From Serilophus lunatus (lineage: Eukaryota > Chordata > Aves > Passeriformes > Eurylaimidae): a DNA stretch of 64,000 nt. Of the stretch, positions 47,941 to 61,454 are shown in pieces. Made by a program: the position numbers and the translations under genes. The notes beneath the pieces are model-generated. The model was not told the DNA's origin and did not search any database. It saw only the letters and a list, made by a program, of their open reading frames with translations. Within the stretch, counting starts at the first letter, position 1, and each line of letters starts with the position of its first letter. The stretch covers positions 130,767 through 194,766 of the forward strand of contig VXBA01002616.1 in the NCBI GenBank assembly GCA_013399895.1, read 5' to 3'.

Positions 47941-49610
47941 CCCACTATTATTTAGTGCTCCAAAGATTAATAACAGAAAAAACCCCCAATGTTTCAAATC
48001 TCACTTGAATGTTTTCCTGGGATGTATACTATGAAAAGATGGGTCAGTGGTTTTCAAATAAGCCAATTGATGCAAACATTAAATAAGAGTTTTGTGCCCT
48101 ATGGGACTCTTCTGGGAGACTACTTAATCTAATTACTTGAGAGCTGCTGGGAACTAGCCAGTGCTTCTACATAAAAACCTGGATATTCATCACTTCCCCT
48201 GTGTGTGTAGATATCATGAAGGTGGGAAGATCCTACACAGCCTGGATCCAGTGGGCAAGTACAGTCATTAAGGGCACTCCTGTTCTTCATCCTTCAGGAT
48301 TAAGGGATGGAAAGGGAAAGGCTCTGAATTTCAAACGGCTGGTACAGCTCGTATTAGCCAAAGAGCACTGCACAAGGCCACACAGGGGGCTGCGAAAAAC
48401 CAATCAGTCTCTTATTTTTTTTCTAGAGGACAAAAACATCCTACTTCACACAGAAGCACTAATTATCAGGTTTATTGTCAACTTGTTAAAACAACAGGAA
48501 TTAAGGAAACATTCTGGACTTGGTAACACCAATGTAAATTACATTAAAGCGTAACTCTCTGCTTATAACTGATTTTAATATCTGTTTGATATCTGGCATG
48601 TGAAATAGCTATCATTTATATTGGTTTCTTATTATGGCTTTGTAACACAAAAATGGCTAAGACACACTGATTTGAGGAACTTGCACTCTCTCCATAGTTG
48701 TTATGTAGGTAAATATTGTGGTTTAAGTGCTAAAATGCACGTAGTTGAAAAATAATTATCCATAGAGTTAGCCAAGAAAAACTTGGCAAGCACTCTAATG
48801 CCAAGAGAGCTGGAACTACTGCTGCCATAAAGCACCTTTATTTTCTTAAATAAGTAGGATTAGATAAAACCTGTCAGTCAAAGTCATCTTTTCCAAAAGA
48901 ATTTGGTAAAACTAAATTTTTTTCCATAAAAAGGAAGATTTTCTTTAAATTTTGAACTGAATTAAGCAATGAGTTTATATTGCTTCTGACTTTTCTCTCA
49001 AGGAAGTAATTTTTCAGGTGTAATAACTAAGACAGCCCATTTAAAACAAATATGAAAAAGCATAAAAAAAATAATTCCTGTGTAATTGGAATCAAGAATT
49101 GCACCTTCACTCTTATTTTCTAATTCCATTTAAATATAAGCAGCCTCAGATTTGAAGTGTGCATAAATATTTATTATAGTTATTTATAAATGGGCATGTA
49201 AAATCACTCAAATATTACTATTTAATACTTCCTGTACTGTTCTCATCAAAAAATTACCCTGGGTTCAAAAAATTTTAAAATTAGAATAGTTTCACAATTT
49301 TGGCCTTATTTTCCATGGATGCATTCCTGGAAATAGCAGTGTGTTAACGACGACCTGTAAAATACAAAATAAAATATAAAATTCAGCTAGTGAGTTGTTC
49401 ACTGCAATTCTCTCTCCTTCATTTTAATACCTAAAATTGAAACATTTTGCTATAAATATTAAACGACCAATTCTTTTAAAATGAAGCACAAATTTATGAG
49501 ATGTAAAGTCTAAAATAAACTTCTCATATAAAAAACATTCAGCACTTACCTTTCTGTCTTAATAGTATTGATAGAAGTGATTCAGAGATTTCCTAGCATC
49601 ATGTGCAAAA
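47941..49610. other. Unique very AT-rich DNA
   Basis: No repeat or coding signature is recognised; long stretches of TAAAT/ATTTA-type text without CpG. Confidence 0.5.
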
Positions 49611-49706
49611 ATTGTATATAGATTTTAATATAGAGATTAAAATATAATGGATTATATTAATATTGGTACTGCATTGTATTGATATTAAAGATTGTATATA
49701 GATTTT
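49611..49706 (+). repeat. Exact 16-bp direct repeat, 80 bases apart
   Basis: ATTGTATATAGATTTT occurs at 49611-49626 and 49691-49706 around an AT-rich core. Unknown origin. Confidence 0.85.
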
Positions 49707-51918
49707 TTCCTTCTTTTTCTAGGAAAACTTAGCTAAAATAAATATGTTTTTATATTTTGTGGAGGAAAGGGTTCCCTTTATCACAATCAAATGCAGAGTG
49801 TCTCAATTTTGTTATCCGTGCACAGTGAGGTGTACCTTAAGATGAACTTAATGTCGGGTATCTTACAAATGAGGAAATAAAAAACAGACACTGATAAAAA
49901 TGCGCTGAAAGTGTTCCTTTTGTCAAGTTCAGTGAAGGTGCAATGTGTTTAGTGCTCTGTTTAGATCTAGACAGAATTACTCCATTTACAATATGTTCTG
50001 TTTTAACTTCCTGGGACCTACTGAAGGCCTGGGAAGACTCAAAAGTTCTGGTGACAGACACTAGAGATCTGATAGCTTTAAATGAAGTGTTTTTGGGCCA
50101 TTCCAAGCTGAATTTGTGTATCCAGGTTCATTTGGTTAAGCTCAGAGAAGATCCAGCTGGTGTTCTGGCAGCACAAATCTCCTCATATTGCCTCCTCCAT
50201 TTGCTCCAACACTGGCTTAAATAGTGCACCTGTAGGACTGGAGGGGAATTTCCCCCATCCCACCCCACCTCACTCATTTGCTTTCAAGCTTGACCTATCT
50301 TATTCTGCTGGGACTGCCAAAAAAGGCTTAAGTCATGGTAGTGGTATTTTTTGTCTTTGTGCAACAGAGAATAAAATTGAAGATACTAATTAATTCTATA
50401 TGCAGCCGGGAACAGTCACTAAATCTTGACATAGTTTACCCCTTCCAGTTCAACTCAGTGATCTAAAGCCAAACAGTTCTGTTTCTCAATAGTAATTCCC
50501 TCATCCTAGAAAAATTGGTTTTCTACAGCTGTATTACTGAGAAATAATAAAACACAGTGGAAAAACAAACAAATACATTTTTCCCCCCTCTCAATTTAAA
50601 CTGAGTGTTTGAATGAGTTAAATCAAAGTGTGACATAAGTATTTGTTCAACCAGCTTCTCAGATTCGTATGTTTGCTCTGGAAATTTCATGGATTTCTGT
50701 AGAACGGCAGCTGCCTAGGCTGAATACATAGTGCATATTCTTAGCCTGAGCTCCTTTGCTTGGTGCTAATGAAGATTATACAGCCCCCCAGGTCCCCCCA
50801 TCTCCTCTCCACATCCAAAAGCTGCTCACTCTTCTCTATTTTTATACTGATGTAATGTCATCTCCTGAACTCCCTTCTAATAGAAGTCAAAAAGTGAAGA
50901 AATAATTTAACCCCTCAATGACTCTTCTCAGTTTTGTGCTGAATTTAGGGTTGTTCACAATAGAAAACCAGAATTGAATAGCGTTTCATTAAAATAAAGC
51001 TATTAAAAAAACCCACAAGAAAAAAACACAACCCAAAGCCTTTTTTATGAAATGCAGCATTGTCCTAATTTTAACTGCATAAACCAAAACGGATTAACAA
51101 AAAAAGTTTACCTGTAACTGATACATGTGATGGGGGAGGGTATCAGCTCTTGCTTTCAGATCCTGAAGAAATGCAAAACTAGCATAGGACAAGCTGAGGG
51201 AAAACCCCTACTGAAATGCAGGGCTGATAGATGCCACTGTGTAGGGATAATGCTCATAATTTCTGAATGCCATCTCTCAGAAGTCTGTCCTGTTACTTAT
51301 GGATTGACCAGGCTGATGTCTCATGATCTCAGAGCCAAGGCTTATGCTTTCTGCGGGGCCTCCTCAATGACTTGATTTCACATCCACTAGGCATCTTGGA
51401 CTCCCAGGAACAGTTTAAAATCGTTAGTAAGATGATTTTTTTAAATAGTTAACTTCTGTGAATCCCATTTCCTGATGGAGAAATGTCACCCCCTTGCTCC
51501 AGTGCCTATCAGATGACATGACCCTACACCTACTTCTGTGATTTGATGCTGTCAGGGAGAATAGGGTCATTCAGAGGGTTGCTTTCCTGGGGCAGAGTCT
51601 CCAGCTTTGAAAATAAACATTTCAGCTTTTTCTTGACATCTCGTTTTGATAGTGACTCAAATGCACTTTGGCATTTGTCTAGTAACAGGAGATAATTGCA
51701 ACAGGGTGAGATGGTCTCAGAGGGCCCTCCTATTACACTTCTGAAGTTCCTGTTGGGATCAGTTGCTGCCTCTTGATCTTCTCAGTGATCTGCCTTTCTG
51801 TGAAGTTTCATGCAGAACAACAGATGCAAACAATCTACATTCACCGAAGACCTCAGTTGGAATAATATTTTCTTTTTGCATTTTGTTCTATCCATAAATC
51901 TTTTATATGGAAGCTTTG
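49707..51918. other. Unique DNA, nothing recognised
   Basis: No repeats or coding motifs. Frames of 82-93 codons are unsupported. Confidence 0.5.
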
Positions 51919-51935
51919 AAAAAAAAAAAAAAAAA
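51919..51935 (+). repeat. Poly-A run (17 A)
   Basis: A homopolymer with no recognisable retrocopy upstream. Confidence 0.9.
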
Positions 51936-53654
51936 GAACAACCAAGTAAAGCTAATTTGGCATCCCAATCACTTATTTATTTTACTTCAAATTATATATC
52001 CCACTGCTACAATAAGAAAGTAAGCAAATTAAAAAACCTAAAACAAGCTGAGTCTACAGTTGCTGTGTACACACTTATGGGTTTTTTGTCCCATCAAATA
52101 TGGCCTAGAGTCTTGGAAAAAACTGCTGCTATTTGTATTTATCATGCTGTTTGTCAGAATGGCAGCTTTATCATATTGCTATTTTTCTAAGAGATAGATT
52201 GCTGGTCTACCACTCAACTCCTATCCTGTAGGCAGCTTTTTGTCTAGATTTAAGTCTATAATCTCTCCAGCTATATAGATTTCCAGGAGTTTATAAACTC
52301 ACCAGTCTAAGTCTTAATGGGTTTCAGAATTTTCCTGCCATTCTAATGCATTAAGAAAGTTTCTCCAGGGAAAATAAAGCGTTTATGTTGTACTGAACTA
52401 CCTCTTGAAAACTGCAGCACGTTCTCTATGCTGTTATACTATGATTGTATGGTCATGACTAGACCATCAACTAACCTCCGCTTTGTTCCTCATTTCCTCA
52501 GTTTGCAAATTCACTCCATATGAGAATGAGAAGAGAGAAAAGGTTTGAATTCACTTCAGTGTCTGGCTATCCCTGGGTCAGGCTAAAAAAGCAAATGTGC
52601 TGTCTTTAATTCTTTTCCTTTTCCTTCTGTGTGATTCCAGCAAGAGTCCTTAACTTCGATAGCGTGAGGAAACCTTGGCACCCTCCTGATTTTACTGATA
52701 GGCTTTAAAAATAAGAAATGGCAAACAAGAATATATGTTCTTAAGTAAGTGTCTAATGCTCTACTGACAATGTGATCTCTTTTAACAGCTGGCTTCCTGG
52801 TTTAACATAACAAGTGTACAATGTTAGGTAGACATGTTCACAACTTTGGTAGGTGGGTTGGCACTGTTTTTTTGGAACCCGTAGGGGTGTAATGAGGTGA
52901 CATATCCAAAGGCTTTATATTTAGTTTGGGTTTCCATATGGATTTAAAGTGTATCCAAGTATCTTGAATAAATTGAGAAGGCAGCCTTCCTCAAGGCTTT
53001 TGGCACCAAAAGTGGAAAAGACTTATTGAAATGGTTCTAAACTTCAAAAACCAATACACTTTGGAGATAATTGTAGGAATGGGGAAGGTGCAAATGTTAC
53101 AGGAAATACAAAAGCATTTTTGCATGTTACCCTGCTATTCAAACCTCTATACACCAAATCCTTTCACCATTTTAGCCAGCCTTGTTATCTTACCTCAGGC
53201 AGAGCCCTCAGAAAAATTAGAAAATCGAGTTTTATTCATCTTGTCCTTTTTAATGTCAACATTAGGTTTATACAGATGAATCAGAAGGTATCTGCCAAGA
53301 ATAGAGGCCAAAGTTCTGGATTTCTTCCACAACAGCAGATAACTTTGCTCTCTCTTAAATTATATGCTCTATTTTAAGTATTAGTTTCTCATACAGAAGA
53401 AATTCAGAGACATGTAGTTAGGGTGTGATGATATAAACAAGAATGATGATTTGCAGACATTCAATTTTAAAATAAATTCATTAGAAATTTCTGAACTTCC
53501 AACCAGCTTCTATTTTTTCTCACTGTCAAGCCCCAAATAAGTACCCTCTCTTTTGGGAAATGCGGATGTGGATTTTAGCTTTACATCTCAAGCCCTTTCC
53601 TGGAGTTAAATTGAATGTGCAATTCTATCCATACTGAACTGAATGATCTCACAC
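51936..53654. other. Unique DNA, nothing recognised
   Basis: No repeats or supported coding regions. Confidence 0.5.
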
Positions 53655-53755
53655 TGGGGCAGGTCAGAGGTAACTGTACTGAAGTAAGTGGAACTGACCC
53701 CAGCCGTATAACATCTGGACCCATTGAGTTTCACTTACTTCAGTGAAGTTGATTT
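53655..53755. repeat. Hairpin in a probable ancient amniote interspersed repeat
   Basis: ACTGAAGTAAGTGGAACT (53678-53695) pairs with AGTTTCACTTACTTCAGT (53727-53744): 18 positions, one of them a G-T wobble, with a 31-nt loop. The surrounding text, CACACTGGGGCAGGTCAG then GGTAACTGTACTGAAG and CCATTGAGTTTCACTTACTT, resembles a palindromic repeat common in turtles, crocodilians and birds (ACTGAAGTCAATGGAGTTAC type). The repeat family name is not known to me. A small-RNA hairpin is an alternative. Confidence 0.5.
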
Positions 53756-54350
53756 TGATATGCACTGATTGAATGAGTTCAGAGTTAAATCTCAGGTTAA
53801 AATCATTATTTTTCTTTTGAATTTTGTAAGAATCCCAATACATATATGCAGAAATAGAATAAGATTTTTTTCTGCTAAAAGCACTGGTTAAATTTCTTTT
53901 AAAAAAACACATGAAAAGTTTTGTATTTTCACTATATAGAAATACATGCTGCTAGCTAAGAGGAAGGAGAAATACTTTTCAGCATTAAATCACATTTTAC
54001 AGTTCAATCATCTGGAAGACTTCCATATGTCATATTTACATTCACTTCTTATTTAATGTGATACAGATTTTTTACATGCATTGCCCTTGAGAGAAAATAA
54101 CGTCTAGAGAAGCCTATGCAGTTATTTTGTTTAATGAAATGGCATTCTATTGTTTTACAAAAGAATTTTAATGAAGAGAGTGCAGGACCCTCAAACATGA
54201 TGTTTTTCATTAAACCAACTTTTTTCCATTTTCATTGCCCAGCCCAAGCTGTGAAATAGATGAAGAAAACGTAAAGGTTTCATGTGTTCCATCCAAGTCA
54301 AAGATTTACCAAATTCAGTAATCACAATGAATGAACATGAAGTTATGGAG
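53756..54350. other. Unique AT-rich DNA, nothing recognised
   Basis: No features are supported here. Confidence 0.45.
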
Positions 54351-54885
54351 CCATAGAATCATTTAGATTGGAAAAGATCTTTTAGAACATTGAGTTCAGC
54401 TGTTAACTCAGCATTGCAGGCTCCACCACTAAAAACCATGTCCACAAGTGCCATATCTACACATCTTTTAAATCCCTCCAGGGATAGTGACTGCATCACT
54501 TCTCTGGGCTGTCTCTTCCAATGCCTGACCCTCCCCTTTCATAAAGAAATTTTTTCCCATATCCTCTCTAAACCTCTCCTGGCACAGCCTGTGACTCTTT
54601 TCCCTTGCCCTGACACTTGTTACCTTGGAGAAGAGGCCAACCCTCACCTCATTACGACCTCCTTTCAGATGGTTGTAGAGACCAATGAGTCCCCTCCTGA
54701 GCCTCCTTTTCTCTGGCTAAACACACCCAGCTCCTGCAACACCTCCTAATTTAATTCATGTTCCAGACCCTTTCCCAGCTCCGTTGTCCTTCTCTGGACA
54801 TGCTCCAGGACCTCAAAATCGTTTTTGTAGTGAGGGGCCCAAAACTGGACACAAGATCCAGCTTCACCACAGCCAAGTAAAGTTG
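54351..54885 (-). mobile_element. CR1 LINE, ORF2 end plus 3' UTR
   Basis: Antisense CR1 with the 3' end on the left: CCATAGAATCATTTAGATTG terminal repeat, TCCAGGGATAGTGACTGCAT, TGTTACCTTGGAGAAGAGGC, CTCCTTTCAGATGGTTGTAG, CTGGACATGCTCCAGGACCT, and AGGGGCCCAAAACTGGACAC. It truncates in AGCCAAGTAAAG near 54885. It is continuous through the segment missing from the copy at 25970-26368, so it serves as an internal reference for that deletion. ORF2 is disrupted. Confidence 0.93.
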
Positions 54886-55654
54886 TACTTGAATAATTGA
54901 TATTCAAGCTCAAATATCCAGAAGTGCTCTTTTGAGGGCTCTGTGATGGTCTTAAAAATGCAAATCACTTCAATTCCACTCCAAAATTCTTCTTGAGTAA
55001 AACTCCTATTGTTGTAACGTAGAATGATCTATAAATGCTGACTTTCTGAGCATGGTCCAGTCACCTTGATGGTTAAAATGTGCAGCAGCAAGATAATGGA
55101 TCTGTGAGCTTCTTAAAAACAATATAAAATTAAAAAAAGATGCTTCACGATCAAGAAGTTTGACAGAATAGCAGACAAATCTCTATATATTTGGCTGGAG
55201 TGGGGAGTTGGGAGGAGGGTTGGTGTGTGGGAGTGTGTTTAGCACCCTGCTTCTGCTCACATAAATTACTGCATCATCAAAAACTGGTCCATTAATTTGC
55301 TGCTGAATATTTAGGTATTTGTGTATTCACAAGATCCCACCACTGCTCATTTTCTATACTAGAACAACACTTATCTGCAAGCAAAATATGTGGGACTGCT
55401 TAAAAGTGAGAGTAACCAGACATGCAAGAAGACTGTGATTTTGCCAGAACTTGAGGAATGGTACCTTCAAGTAATTTGCTGTTTGCTATTAGAGTTGCCA
55501 CCCTGAACAAAGGGCAGAATAGAGGCAACAAAACCCAGCTTTAAACACCTTGCTGTACATTATGTAACAAAACAAAATTCATTCAAACTCCACTTACTCT
55601 TCCTTAAATAACAAAGAAAATGTTTTTATGTTCTTGACTGTTTGATCAGTATTG
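54886..55654. other. Unique DNA, nothing recognised
   Basis: No repeats or coding signatures. Confidence 0.45.
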
Positions 55655-55669
55655 AAAAAAAAAAAAAAA
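55655..55669 (+). repeat. Poly-A run (15 A)
   Basis: A homopolymer only. Confidence 0.9.
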
Positions 55670-58310
55670 GACCAATGCTGCATAATTGTGAGGGTGATAG
55701 TGGCATTAACACGTTTCTCTCAGAGGGAAGCCTTGTGCCTTCAGCCCCCATATCCCTCCAGGCCAGTATAGACACCTATAGTGACTGGGAGGAGGGACAG
55801 CTGGGATATGGAACCAGGCAAAGAGTGCATCCCTCATATCACACAATACTGCACACTTTGCAAGGATTGCTAAAACCAAACCTGAATTACACACATAGAT
55901 TTTCACTGTGTTAAGCTACATTGTGTGGGTTAATTGTCTCAGGTTCCTCATGGTTAATAATTCTGTAGACCTCCTTTCTTTCTTCCTTGGTGTAAATACA
56001 GCCTACATAAAATATAGTCTTCTTGCATGTTCAGGTCATGCAGGAGAAGGTATTTAATTTTGAGAAGGCTTCCCACTTCTATAATTTTAAAGCTTTGTTT
56101 TTAGCAAAAATCTCTTCCAACACATTGTCTTGATTGTGGTTTTGCATCAAAACGTTGTTTTGAGCTGACTGTAAACCAGTTCGAGTTGACTAGAATCTTC
56201 CAGAAGAACATTTTCTGATCTGAGTAAACCTGACCTCAGCTAAAAGCTTGCAAAAAACTCCAAAGTAATTTGGTACCTAGTGTTTCATGTGTCACTTAAG
56301 ATTTCATATACATCTCCTTAACAACTAGCTAATCACCATTTATTTTTTGCATGGCCGCACCAGTGAAGATGGGTCACACTAAAGCTTGGACACAAACTTT
56401 ATAAATCTAGACACTGCTATCTGCTACCTATGGCAGTATCACTGTAGATTATGAGCATTCACTTGGCACTGCCTGCTAGTCTTGATATGGTATGGTCTTT
56501 ACTCCCTTCTCTATATTCTACATGCAAGCAGCTAATCAGTCTGACCCTTTGCTGAGTGAGCTGACAGCTGCAAGAACCAGATGTTACATTCTAGAATTTA
56601 TTTTTCCAGTAGGGTCATTTAGGTCTCTGATTTGTTTCCTAGTTAGCTCTTCCGAAGTCTTTTATCTGCTTTCTTGGCTGATTTCCATCAAAGCAATAAA
56701 GCATTTATAAGTCTCAGTTTCCGCGTAATCATCATCTCTAACTGCAGTTCCAAGAAGTCCCCTGTGTAAGGATGTGAGGGTATAATTTCCCTTGTGAAAG
56801 CTGTGAATGAGGTACAGATTTTGTTATGTCAGATACAATATTCATATCTTGTTTATAACTGTTCAAAAGAACATACTGTGAAGCTTCCTTCACAGAATTG
56901 ACATTTCAAATTTATCAGAACAGGATTTACACTCTGATGTTTGTACAATTACAAAAGTTATCTCTGATGGGTGGAGGAACAAGTTTGTTTTGTGTGGAGT
57001 GAATCCATCCAAGTCTCCATAGGGAGCATGGAAAGGACATGAAAACCTGGGATAGCCTTTGCAATCATACTGATAACAAACAGTCACACTGAAAACTCTG
57101 GGGGAAAAAAAAAAAGTTAAACACTGCACATTTTCCTAGTAAGGGTTCCTATCCTTTGCTTACTTTCATCCAGGGATTAAACAGGAGAGACTTTCAATAT
57201 TTATATATATATAAAAACCTTTTAAAGATGTTTGTATATAGCACAGTTTAGTACAGTTTTCAAACTCAGTATGTTTCATTTTTACATGAAGGAAAGCATG
57301 TAAAAAGAAAATATTGCCTGATATGTCAACATTTATTAATATCTAACAGATCTTGAACCTTCAGATTACTGCTGCCTCTTTAGTAGATTTGCTACCCTCA
57401 ATCTTTTGATTGCTATTCTCTCTTTTTTCTAATTCTGTTATGAAGACGTACTTGGTTCAAATATTGTCCTGAGTTACTTTTCAACCCTTCATACTTATAT
57501 GTGTTTTCAGGAAATACTTTCAGTTTGTTTCCACTTAAGCTTCAAACTGCTGATTTTCTACTGTAGATTTTTGAAGGTGTCTAGAATTCAAGTGAGGGTT
57601 TGTTCGGGTATTGCAAAAGATTTTCTGTATATACCTCATTTTTGATTAAATGCTTCAAGCGAATGAATCACAAAACATCCTATAAGTTGCGTAAAAGTAG
57701 ACTCAAGATGTGGCATGTTTGGCATAGTTTTCCATACTGCAATGTGGTGGCACTATCCTAATTTACAAACAGTACTCAAAAAGACATGGGTACTTTTCCA
57801 GCCAATCAGACATTAGATGAATTCAGTGGTTCACATGCAAATTCTGGCTCAGCAAGTCCATGAACTCCCAATTGCCAGCAGCAGACAGGGGGTATTACAG
57901 AAGAAACTTCACAAAACTTCACCTTTTCGTAAAACTGACCCCCTTTGCTGTATGTTACTGGTTTCTGTTGGAGATGAGCTACTGGATAGGGGGTTTTTCC
58001 TCTGAATCAGTCCGGTTGTACAGATGTTAAAATTTTTTGCTTGCATTATTGACCTTCATTTGTACTGCTGGGTTGACAAATTCTGATTTGGGAACAGTAT
58101 ACAAGCCCAAATCATCCACTCACAACCATGTCCAAAATTAGTAGTTGTGCCATCCTCAAATAAAGGTGAAATCATTACTGCACAGCACTCAGAAGACACT
58201 GACTACTCTAAAGAAATACAGTCCAGGGAATTCTTCTCCTATTAGTCATGATAAGTGAAATTTCTTCTCCAACCATTTGAGGACTTTGGTACCACTTTAC
58301 TTGAATAAAC
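55670..58310. other. Unique AT-rich DNA, nothing recognised
   Basis: A short TA-repeat lies at about 57198-57212 and an A run near 57102. No supported genes or elements. Confidence 0.5.
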
Positions 58311-58335
58311 ATAGAACCACAGAATCATAGAATCA
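58311..58335 (-). mobile_element. Tip-only CR1 terminal repeat
   Basis: GAACCACAGAATCATAGAAT is the reverse complement of the CR1 terminal repeat. The CR1 body (TTTAGGTTGGAAAAGAC in antisense) does not follow; the text changes to CAGGTTCATACAGTGG. It is probably an extremely 5'-truncated insertion, though chance similarity cannot be excluded. Confidence 0.55.
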
Positions 58336-61300
58336 GGTTCATACAGTGGCACTGATAGCGACGTGCAGCATCATTTTTCCTAAAATACATTTTCAGATGT
58401 TAGGGTGCATCTCCATAGGAATAACATAAGCTAACCCCTTTTATTGGCATGGATTCATGAGCATCACAGTTTTTTAGAGTTTGTTTGTTAGAGTTCATTA
58501 TTTTTCTACATTCATGATGACTGTAGCTTGCAGTAATGTGCTGTTAGAGCAGTGCTGTCAGCACTGCTGGATTAATGCCCCTGAAGAAATTGTCCTTTCT
58601 CTAGGGATCAAAATTTTAAAAGAATTTGAAGGGGAGAAAGCAATTAACAGTGATGAAAGTTTTGAGTATAAAACTCAGAATTAGAATTTCAGCCACCTGA
58701 TTCTGAAATTTGTCACAATAATTAACTAACAGCATCTTTTCATGCAAGAAGGTGCTGTGAAAACAAACACAAGAAAGACTCTCAGTGTTTCTGTCACAGT
58801 CCTGGTAATGTTCTGACACAGGTCTAGTATTCAAAAACTAGTATTTGTCTCACTATTAGATACCAACTAATAGTTGAAGGGGACCCCCAAAGACATCAGC
58901 CAGAAGATGAGGCATTCAAAACTCAGTTTGAATTCTCCCCAGCAGATTACTCTTCTCTATTGTGTTTGAGCAGGTTGACTTCCTGGGAATTGATTCCTTA
59001 AACTTCAGATAAATTTTGCTCTTTATTTCCCTGTGTTTGTTCCCTCTGGACAAAAAAATTTGTTGCTGCATTTAAAACATTTGTTTTTCTAATATCCTAC
59101 CATTTCAGATGGGAGATGGATCATATATATAAGCCTTACATGACTTTTCTTACTGTGTAGATCTCAAACATTTCTTTTAGTGCTGGCAGCAGATTTCTAT
59201 TCTTAGCACTAAAACAAGAAGAAAGTGGCTTTACCTGCACCTTCTTCTGATGTGAAGTGTAAAGGCAACTCCACAATCCTCCGTGCTGTTGTTTGATAAT
59301 GCACAGGCTGTGCTGGTGGGTCAGCATAAGGAGACCGTGTTCTCCTAATGCCTATCCTTTCCAAACGTGCCAGGACTTTCCCTTTTCAAGACAGATCTTT
59401 GAAAGTAAAGTTTCAGTGAGTGAAAACAAATGTCTGCCCTCCACTCTGAACATCAGGCAGAAAATTCAGACAGCCCCTTGTTTCCTGTGAATTAGACATA
59501 GGAGCTGTTGTGACCGTGATGACTGAAGGCTCTTTCAATCCGTTGCCCTCTCTGAACCCTGCTTAAATTATCATCTTGTGTAATACAGAAAATGCTTAGC
59601 TCAGCCTTTTGGTTTTAATTTCAGGAGTAAGCACCTGTGCCCCTACTTGGTTTTCTCTCTAGATCTGGAGAAGGTCCTGTAGCAGACCAGTCTGTACTGG
59701 CAGGTTTCTCTCACAGCACCACAACTGATCCTGGGAAACATAGTACTGGAAGATGCTAAATCTTGCTCACACGGTTCTGGCTGTGTCTCTGCATGGGCCT
59801 TTGCTGGCATATTTTTCTGCCTCCAACTGCCAAGGCATTCCAAACTGAAATTGAGACATTCAAACCTCAATTCAAATTTTCCTCAGCAGATAGTTTTATT
59901 CTGCAGCAAGCGCAATCTGCCAGTGAAATTTTGAAGTTTAGACCATGCATTAATTTTACCGTAGATTCTTTTGTATCAGAAACACAATACCATCAATTAT
60001 TTTTAAGAAATTCTTCCTTTTGCTTATTCAGTCACCAAGTTCAAAACCACTACATGTGGATGTACTACATTCTAACTGAAGAAGCCATCAGGGAACCTAT
60101 TTTTTGATTTTGTTGTTTTACAAATCATTAGAGAAGCCTTGAAGACTAATCAGCTTTCCATAGGAAGAGAAATGTGCTAAAATACTATGAAAAAATTATT
60201 AGTGTACTATACAACTTGATGCTGCTGAATATGTAACACACTTGCTTTTGGCTTCCATTTAGCAAAAAAGTAATTTGACTAAAGTCTTGAAGCAAATTCT
60301 GGCCCATAAAAAGTCCTGACTCCAGGGGCAAAAGGTCTTGACTTCATGAGAACAAGATCAATCTCCTAATTCAATAGTTTCAGAAAAAATTTTCTCGAAA
60401 ATGCTTTGTTTAAAATTATTTTATAAGTGGTATTATACAGCATCAGCAAATATATAAATCTTAGTATTAGCATTCCAATAATGTTGTTCTGTGTATTTGT
60501 AAAACTTGACAACAAGAAATCACAATTAAATTTTTGTAGTTTTTCCTTAGTAATGAGAAATATTTCCTACATTCTGTAGACTAAGAAAGAGACAGAGAGA
60601 CCATCTAGTATGGCTTTTATTTCACTGTAGTAGCTCCTGCTATAGTACTGAAGATTATGGTAGGTACTTCTTTATTTAATGGATTAATTAATCTTTTCTG
60701 CCCTTTGATGCCTCTCAGCAATCATGAGCCTGCAAGAGCAGGCTTGTGGCTGATGCTGCCCTTGGTCAGCATGACTTCACAGAGGAAAGGAGAAGGATTT
60801 GCTGTCTCTGTTCATCCTACCTTCACAAAGAAGTCTTCAATATGAACATATCAATTTAAATATGGTAGGTACACATGATTTCAATGGAAAGATTAAGGGA
60901 AATGTACTTTTTAATATGTAAATGGACTGACTTCATTTTGAGTTATAGTCCTCTTTCTTAAGAGCTGTTTCTGTCTAGTTCCTCAGCAGGGTGATAAACC
61001 ATCATCTCTGCCTTCTCCTTTTCTGAAGGGGCCTACATGCAAATGCCTATGTTAATCAGTGCAAAAGTTCCACATTAAGTTACACAAATTACCAATTGCC
61101 TCACAGATTTTCTTCTGCGCCATAGATACTAACATACACATACTCTACTCCCTGATTTCAATAATATTGCACGAGGAGGAGGGACAGATTCTGTATAACA
61201 AATGTGGACAGACCAGTGTGCTGTAACTGAGTTCAGCTGCTGGAGGGGTTTTCAAAGAATCACCATCAAATTCAGCTCTGGAGTTGATCATAAATTTCAA

Positions 61301-61420
61301 ATAATCTTCCAAGGTTTGTGAAAGAACAAACTACTGTAAGTCTGAAAACCAGACACAATCCTGTAAGAAAATGTTTATCTTCAAGGTATCCAAGGTTCCT
61401 AGAATGTTATATTTTTTGTG
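58336..61420. other. Unique AT-rich DNA, nothing recognised
   Basis: The frame at 59763-60107 (114 codons) has no recognisable motif. No repeats are seen. Confidence 0.5.
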
Positions 61421-61454
61421 TATGAAGAACTGCCATGTATAAAGAACTGCCATA
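61421..61454 (+). repeat. 17-bp tandem duplication, two copies
   Basis: TATGAAGAACTGCCATG (61421-61437) is followed directly by TATAAAGAACTGCCATA (61438-61454), two differences. Confidence 0.85.

Noticed and set aside
47752..48008. W/F/C-rich plus and T/K/P-rich minus frames
   Set aside because: Both are translations of the G/T-rich low-complexity tract.
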